From: Andrena cerasifolii
Taxonomy: Eukaryota > Arthropoda > Insecta > Hymenoptera > Andrenidae
Length of the DNA: 64,000 nucleotides
Assembly (NCBI RefSeq): GCF_050908995.1
Contig: NW_027484935.1
Span: 1 to 64,000 of the forward strand
Direction: 5' to 3'
Shown here: positions 59,702 through 64,000 of the stretch, piece after piece
Numbering within the stretch: the first letter of the stretch is position 1
How the letters are laid out: the number at the start of each line of letters is the position of its first letter
The notes under the pieces: model-generated
Databases searched by the model: none
The model's input: the letters and a program-made list of their open reading frames with translations, nothing else
What the model was told of the DNA's origin: nothing
Made by a program: the position numbers and the translations under genes

Positions 59702-60819
59702 AATTCTGCGTCTCTTCGTTAAACAGTCACAGTCTGGAAACGTCTGCGCCACTTCTCGCTCTTTGATTTGCTCTCGGGAGACGTTACTTTGTGCTATCTC
59801 TTTCGACGGCATGAACTCCTGTTACAAAGCCCAATTTTGTGCATTCTGAAAATTTTCGCCAGATTTTGGCCAATATATCAGGGGAACATCGAAGTGGAAA
59901 GGGGTATACTAAATTTCAGCTTCAAAGGCATCGCCTTAAAGTTGCAAATTAGAGGCGGAGGCCTTTCAAGAGGCGTTCGAAAATTCTGCGTCTCTTCGCT
60001 AAACAGTCACAGTCTGGAAACGTCTGCGCCACTTCTCGCTCTTTGATTTGCTCTCCGGAGACGTTACTTTGTGCCATCCCTTTCGACGGCATGTTCTCCT
60101 GTTACAAAGCCCAATTTTGTGCATTCTGAAAATTTTCGCCAGATTTTGGCCAATATATCAGGGGAACATGAAGTGGAAAGAGGTATACTAAATATCAGAT
60201 TCAAAGGCATCGCCTTAAAGTTGCCAATAAGAGGCACAGGCCTTTCAAGAGGCGTTCGATAATTCTGCGTCTCTTCGTTAAACAGTCACAGTCTGGAAAC
60301 GTCTGCGCCACTTCTCGCTCTTTGATTTGCTCTCGGGAGACGTTACTTTGTGCTATCTCTTTCGACGGCATGAACTCCTGTTACAAAGCCCAATTTTGTG
60401 CATTCTGAAAATTTTCGCCAGATTTTGGCCAATATATCAGGGGAACATCGAAGTGGAAAGGGGTATACTAAATTTCAGCTTCAAAGGCATCGCCTTAAAG
60501 TTGCAAATTAGAGGCGGAGGCCTTTCAAGAGGCGTTCGAAAATTCTGCGTCTCTTCGCTAAACAGTCACAGTCTGGAAACGTCTGCGCCACTTCTCGCTC
60601 TTTGATTTGCTCTCCGGAGACGTTACTTTGTGCCATCCCTTTCGACGGCATGTTCTCCTGTTACAAAGCCCAATTTTGTGCATTCTGAAAATTTTCGCCA
60701 GATTTTGGCCAATATATCAGGGGAACATGAAGTGGAAAGAGGTATACTAAATATCAGATTCAATGGCATCGCCTTAAAGTTGCCAATAAGAGGCACAGGC
60801 CTTTCAAGAGGCGTTCGAA
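59702..60819 (+). repeat. 2-monomer (559-bp) tandem duplication with shared insertion
   Basis: 59702-60260 is followed directly by 60261-60819. Each copy holds part of one unit, a whole V unit and part of an S unit. Both V units carry the same extra C in acatcgaag (59890 and 60449), the same gtgctatc and the same catgaactcc. I saw one substitution in S (tcaaagg/tcaatgg). The shared insertion makes the period 559 instead of 558 and shows that the indel was copied by duplication. Confidence 0.92.
59791..60070 (+). repeat. Monomer family V, 280 bp, with inserted C
   Basis: Family V is marked by ctctcgggagacg just upstream, gtgctatc, catgaactcc, ggaaaggggtat, and an extra C in acatcgaag. Copies are at 59791 and 60350. 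A relative at 62862 shares tcgggagacg and gtgctatc but has neither the insertion nor gaactcc, so those changes came later. Confidence 0.85.
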
Positions 60820-63003
60820 AATTCTGCGTCTCTTCGTTAAACAGTCACAGTCTGGAAACGTCTGCGCCACTTCTCGCTCTTTGATTTGCTCTCCGGAGAC
60901 GTTACTTTGTGCCATCTCTTTCGACGGCATGTTCTCCTGTTACAAAGCCCAATTTTGTGCATTATGAAAATTTTAGCCAGATTCTGGCCAATATATCAGG
61001 GGAACATGAAGTGGAAAGAGGTATACTAAATTTCAGCTTCAAAGGCATATCCTTAAAGTTGCAAATTAGAGGCGGAGGCCTTTCAAGAGGCGTTCGAAAA
61101 TTCTGCGTCTCTTCATTAAACAGTCACAGTCTGGAAACGTCTGCGCCACTTCTCGCTCTTTGATTTGCTCTCCGGAGACGTTACTTTGTGCCATCTCTTT
61201 CGACGGCATGTTCTCCTGCTACAAAGCCCAATTTTGTGCATTCTGATAATTTTCGCCAGATTTTGGCCAATATATCAGGGGAACATGAAGTGGAAAGAGG
61301 TATACTAAATATCAGCTTCAAAGGCATATCCTTAAAGTTGCAAATTAGAGGCGGAGGCCTTTCATTAGGCGTTCGAAAATTCTGCGTCTCTTCGTTAAGC
61401 AGTCACTGTCTCGAAACATCTGCGCCACTTCTCGCTCTTTGATTTGCTCTCCGGAGCCGTTACTTTGTGCCACCTCTTTCGACGGCATGTTCTCCTGTTA
61501 CAAAGCCCAATTTTGTGCATTCTGAAAATTTTCGCCCGATTTTAGCCAATATATCAGGGGAACATGAAGTGGAAAGGGGTATACTAAATATCAGCTTCAA
61601 AGGCATCGCCTTAAAGTTGCCAATAAGAGGCACAGGCTTTTCAAGATGCGTTCGAAAATTCTGCGTCTCTTCGTTAAACAGTCACAGTCCGGAAACGTCT
61701 GCGCCACTTCTCGCTCTTTGATTTGCTCTCCGGAGACGTTACTTTGTGCCATCTCTTTCGACGGCATGTTCTTCTGTTACAAAGCCCAATTTTGGGCATT
61801 CTGAAAATTTTCGCCAGATTTTGGCCAATATATCAGGGGAACATGAAGTGGAAAGGGGTATACTAAATTTCAGCTTCAAAGGCATCGCCTTAAAGTTGCA
61901 AATTAGAGGCGGAGGCCTTTCAAGAGGCGTTCGAAAATTCTGCGTCTCTTCGTTAAACAGTCACTGTCTCGAAACATCTGCGCCATTTCTTGCTCTTTGA
62001 TTTGCTCTCCGGGGCCGTTACTTTGTGCCATCTCTTTCGACGGCATGTTCTCCTGTTACAAAGCCCAATTTTGTGCATTATGAAAATTTTTGCCAGATTT
62101 TGGCCAATATATCAGGGGAACATGAAGTGGAAAGGGGTATACTAAATTTCAGCTTCAAAGGCATATCCTTAAAGTTGCAAATTAGAGGCGGAGGCCTTTC
62201 ATTAGGCGTTCGAAAATTCTGCGTCTCTTCGTTAAGCAGTCACTGTCTCGAAACATCTGCGCCACTTCTCGCTCTTTGATTTGCTCTCCGGAGCCGTTAC
62301 TTTGTGCCACCTCTTTCGACGGCATGTTCTCCTGTTACAAAGCCCAATTTTGTGCATTCTGAAAATTTTCGCCTGATTTTGGCCAATATATCAGGGGAAC
62401 ATGAAGTGGAAAGGGGTATACTAAATATCAGCTTCAAAGGCATCGCCTTAAAGTTGCCAATAAGAGGCACAGGCTTTTCAAGATGCGTTCAAAAATTCTG
62501 CGTCTCTTCGTTAAACAGTCACAGTCCGGAAACGTCTGCGCCACTTCTCGCTCTTTGATTTGCTCTCCGGAGACGTTACTTTGTGCCATCTCTTTCGACG
62601 GCATGTTCTCCTGTTACAAAGCCCAATTTTGTGCATTATGAAAATTTTTGCCAAATTTTGGCCAATATATCAGGAGAACATGAAGTGGAAAGAGGTATAC
62701 TAAATTTCAGCTTCAAAGGCATCGCCTTAAAGTTGCCAATAAGAGGCGGAGGCCTTTCAAGAGGCGTTCGAAAATTCTGCGTCTCTTCGTTAAACAGTCA
62801 CAGTCTGGAAACGTCTGCGCCACTTCTCGCTCTTTGATTTGCTCTCGGGAGACGTTACTTTGTGCTATCTCTTTCGACGGCATGTTCTCCTGTTACAAAG
62901 CCCAATTTTGTGCATTCTGAAAATTTTTGCCAGATTTTGGCCAATATATCAGGGGAACATGAAGTGGAAAGGGGTATACTAAATTTCAGCTTCAAAGGCA
63001 TAT

Positions 63004-64000
63004 CCTTAAAGTTGCAAATTAGAGGCGGAGGCCTTTCAAGAGGCGTTCGAAAATTCTGCGTCTCTTCGTTAAACAGTCACAGTCTGGAAACGTCTGCGCC
63101 ACTTCTCGCTCTTTGATTTGCTCTCCGGAGACGTTACTTTGTGCCATCTCTTTCGACGGCATGTTCTCCTGCTACAAAGCCCAATTTTGTGCATTCTGAT
63201 AAATTTCGCCAGATTTTGGCCAATATATCAGGGGAACATGAAGTGGAAAGAGGTATACTAAATTTCAGCTTCAAAGGCATCGCCTTAAAGTTGCCAATAA
63301 GGGGCACAGGCCTTTCAAGAGGCGTTCGAAAATTCTGCGCCTCTTCGTTAAACAGTCACAGTCTGGAAACGTCTGCGCCACTTCTCGCTCTTTGATTTGC
63401 TCTCCGGAGACGTTACTTTGTGCCATCTCTTTCGACGGCATGTTCTCCTGTTACAAAGCCCAATTTTGTGCATTATGAAAATTTTTGCCAAATTTTGGCC
63501 AATATATCAGGAGAACATGAAGTGGAAAGAGGTATACTAAATTTCAGCTTCAAAGGCATCGCCTTAAAGTTGCCAATAAGAGGCACAGGCCTTTCAAGAG
63601 GCGTTCGATAATTCTGCGTCTCTTCGTTAAACAGTCACTGTCTCGAAACATCTGCGCCATTTCTTGCTCTTTGATTTGCTCTCCGGAGCCGTTACATTGT
63701 GCCATCTCTTTCGACGGCATGTTCTCCCGTTACAAAGCCCAATTTTGTGCATTATGAAAATTTTTGCCAGATTTTGGCCAATATATCAGGGGAACATGAA
63801 GTGGAAAGGGGTATACTAAATTTCAGCTTCAAAGGCATATCCTTAAAGTTGCAAATTAGAGGCGGAGGCCTTTCAAGAGGCGTTCGAAAATTCTGCGTCT
63901 CTTCGTTAAACAGTCACAGTCTGGAAACGTCTGCGCCACTTCTCGCTCTTTGATTTGCTCTCCGGAGACGTTACTTTGTGCCACCTCTTTCGACGGCATG
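63004..64000 (+). repeat. 3.5-monomer block, second copy, cut by window edge
   Basis: This is the partner of 58538-59534. The match is still running at the last base of the window, so the duplicated segment is longer than seen here. The P-like unit is at 63141, and the two F units are at 63420 and 63699. Confidence 0.87.
63978..64000 (+). repeat. Partial monomer at right edge
   Basis: These are the first 23 bases of a monomer. The gtgccacctc variant matches families L and R. By position in the local higher-order repeat it corresponds to the R-like unit at 59512. The array therefore continues to the right. Confidence 0.9.

Larger units (their letters stand above)
58117..62582 (+). repeat. Dispersed R unit with aagatgcg in three copies
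   Basis: R monomers with the rare aggcttttcaagatgcg and cacagtccgg variants occur at 58117, 61467 and 62304. The first two are followed by a G-like unit (58396 and 61746) at an offset of 12 monomers plus 2 bases (3350 bp). The last two lie three units apart, each preceded by a unit with tcattagg (61188, 62025). Small private differences (gcccgattttag at 61467, gcgttcaaa at 62304) mark each copy. Confidence 0.8.
1..64000 (+). repeat. Uninterrupted 279-bp satellite array
   Basis: The same 279-bp unit repeats head to tail from the first base to the last. The landmark gtgcca (or a close variant) recurs at 88 and then every 279 bp: 88-7063 in one phase, 7899-19896 one base earlier, 20174-52259 another base earlier, 52816-59512 another base earlier, then 60071 and 60630-63699 after two one-base insertions. 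That gives 229 full units plus two partial edges. All units are in one orientation and no foreign sequence interrupts them. Units differ mostly by substitutions. The array is known only by its sequence: I do not recognise the satellite family and assign it no function. Long homogeneous arrays of this kind normally form centromeric or other heterochromatin in eukaryotes; that role is inferred. Confidence 0.98.

Noticed and set aside
1..64000. CRISPR array
   Set aside because: There are no short identical repeats separated by unique spacers. The whole 279-bp unit repeats and no cas-like gene is present.
1..64000. Ribosomal spacer, 5S or other RNA-gene tandem array
   Set aside because: No rRNA, tRNA or snRNA sequence is recognisable in the monomer on either strand. 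The GTTCGA core alone is too weak to call a Pol III gene.
1..64000. Transposable element origin or internal insertion
   Set aside because: No terminal repeats, target-site duplications or element-coding sequence were seen, and the 279-bp register is never interrupted.

Overview
The whole 64-kb window is one uninterrupted tandem array of a single satellite DNA. The repeating unit (monomer) is 279 bp. I number it from the GTG of the motif gtgcca, an arbitrary phase, so monomer coordinate 1 first falls at position 88. Counting from there the window holds 229 full monomers (88-63977), a partial one at the left edge (1-87, coordinates 193-279) and the first 23 bases of another at the right edge (63978-64000). 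All monomers lie head to tail on the same strand. I found no gene, RNA gene, transposon, inversion or unique spacer. The phase explains every base: only six small length changes occur (+1 near 7180, -2 near 7326, -1 near 20043, -1 near 52648, +1 at 59890, +1 at 60449), a net change of -1.

Such an array points to eukaryotic heterochromatin (centromeric, pericentromeric or subtelomeric) assembled from long reads. I do not recognise the monomer and cannot name the organism. A representative monomer is about 44% GC (122/279) and has 13 CpG against about 13.3 expected. This lack of CpG depletion fits a genome with little germline DNA methylation, such as many invertebrates, better than a vertebrate. 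That is inference only.

Monomers fall into sequence families, labelled A to V here, that differ by linked blocks of substitutions and are often mosaics of one another. The families form higher-order repeats of many sizes, always whole numbers of monomers: 2, 3, 4, 6, 7, 9, 12, 15 and 31 units. By region: 1-7.3 kb, A/B/C/D/E/F families with a 2-unit and a 9-unit duplication; 7.3-15.6 kb, a 15-unit (4185-bp) duplication; 15.3-19.3 kb, a 7-unit duplication; 18.7-27.1 kb, 9- and 12-unit duplications with families H, I and J; 28.7-45.4 kb, a 31-unit (8649-bp) duplication, the largest and apparently youngest, with a nested 9-unit repeat; 46.6-52.6 kb, 3- and 4-unit repeats with families L, O and P; 52.6-64 kb, families Q, R, S, T and V with 6-, 3- and 2-unit repeats. 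Families A, B and D disappear after about 46.7 kb, and Q, R, S and T appear only after about 52.8 kb, so the array changes composition along its length.

An 84-codon open stretch recurs in most monomers because 279 is a multiple of three. It starts at GTG rather than ATG, is broken by stops in dozens of monomers, and is not called as a gene. The pattern as a whole is that expected from repeated unequal exchange and segmental amplification within a satellite array.
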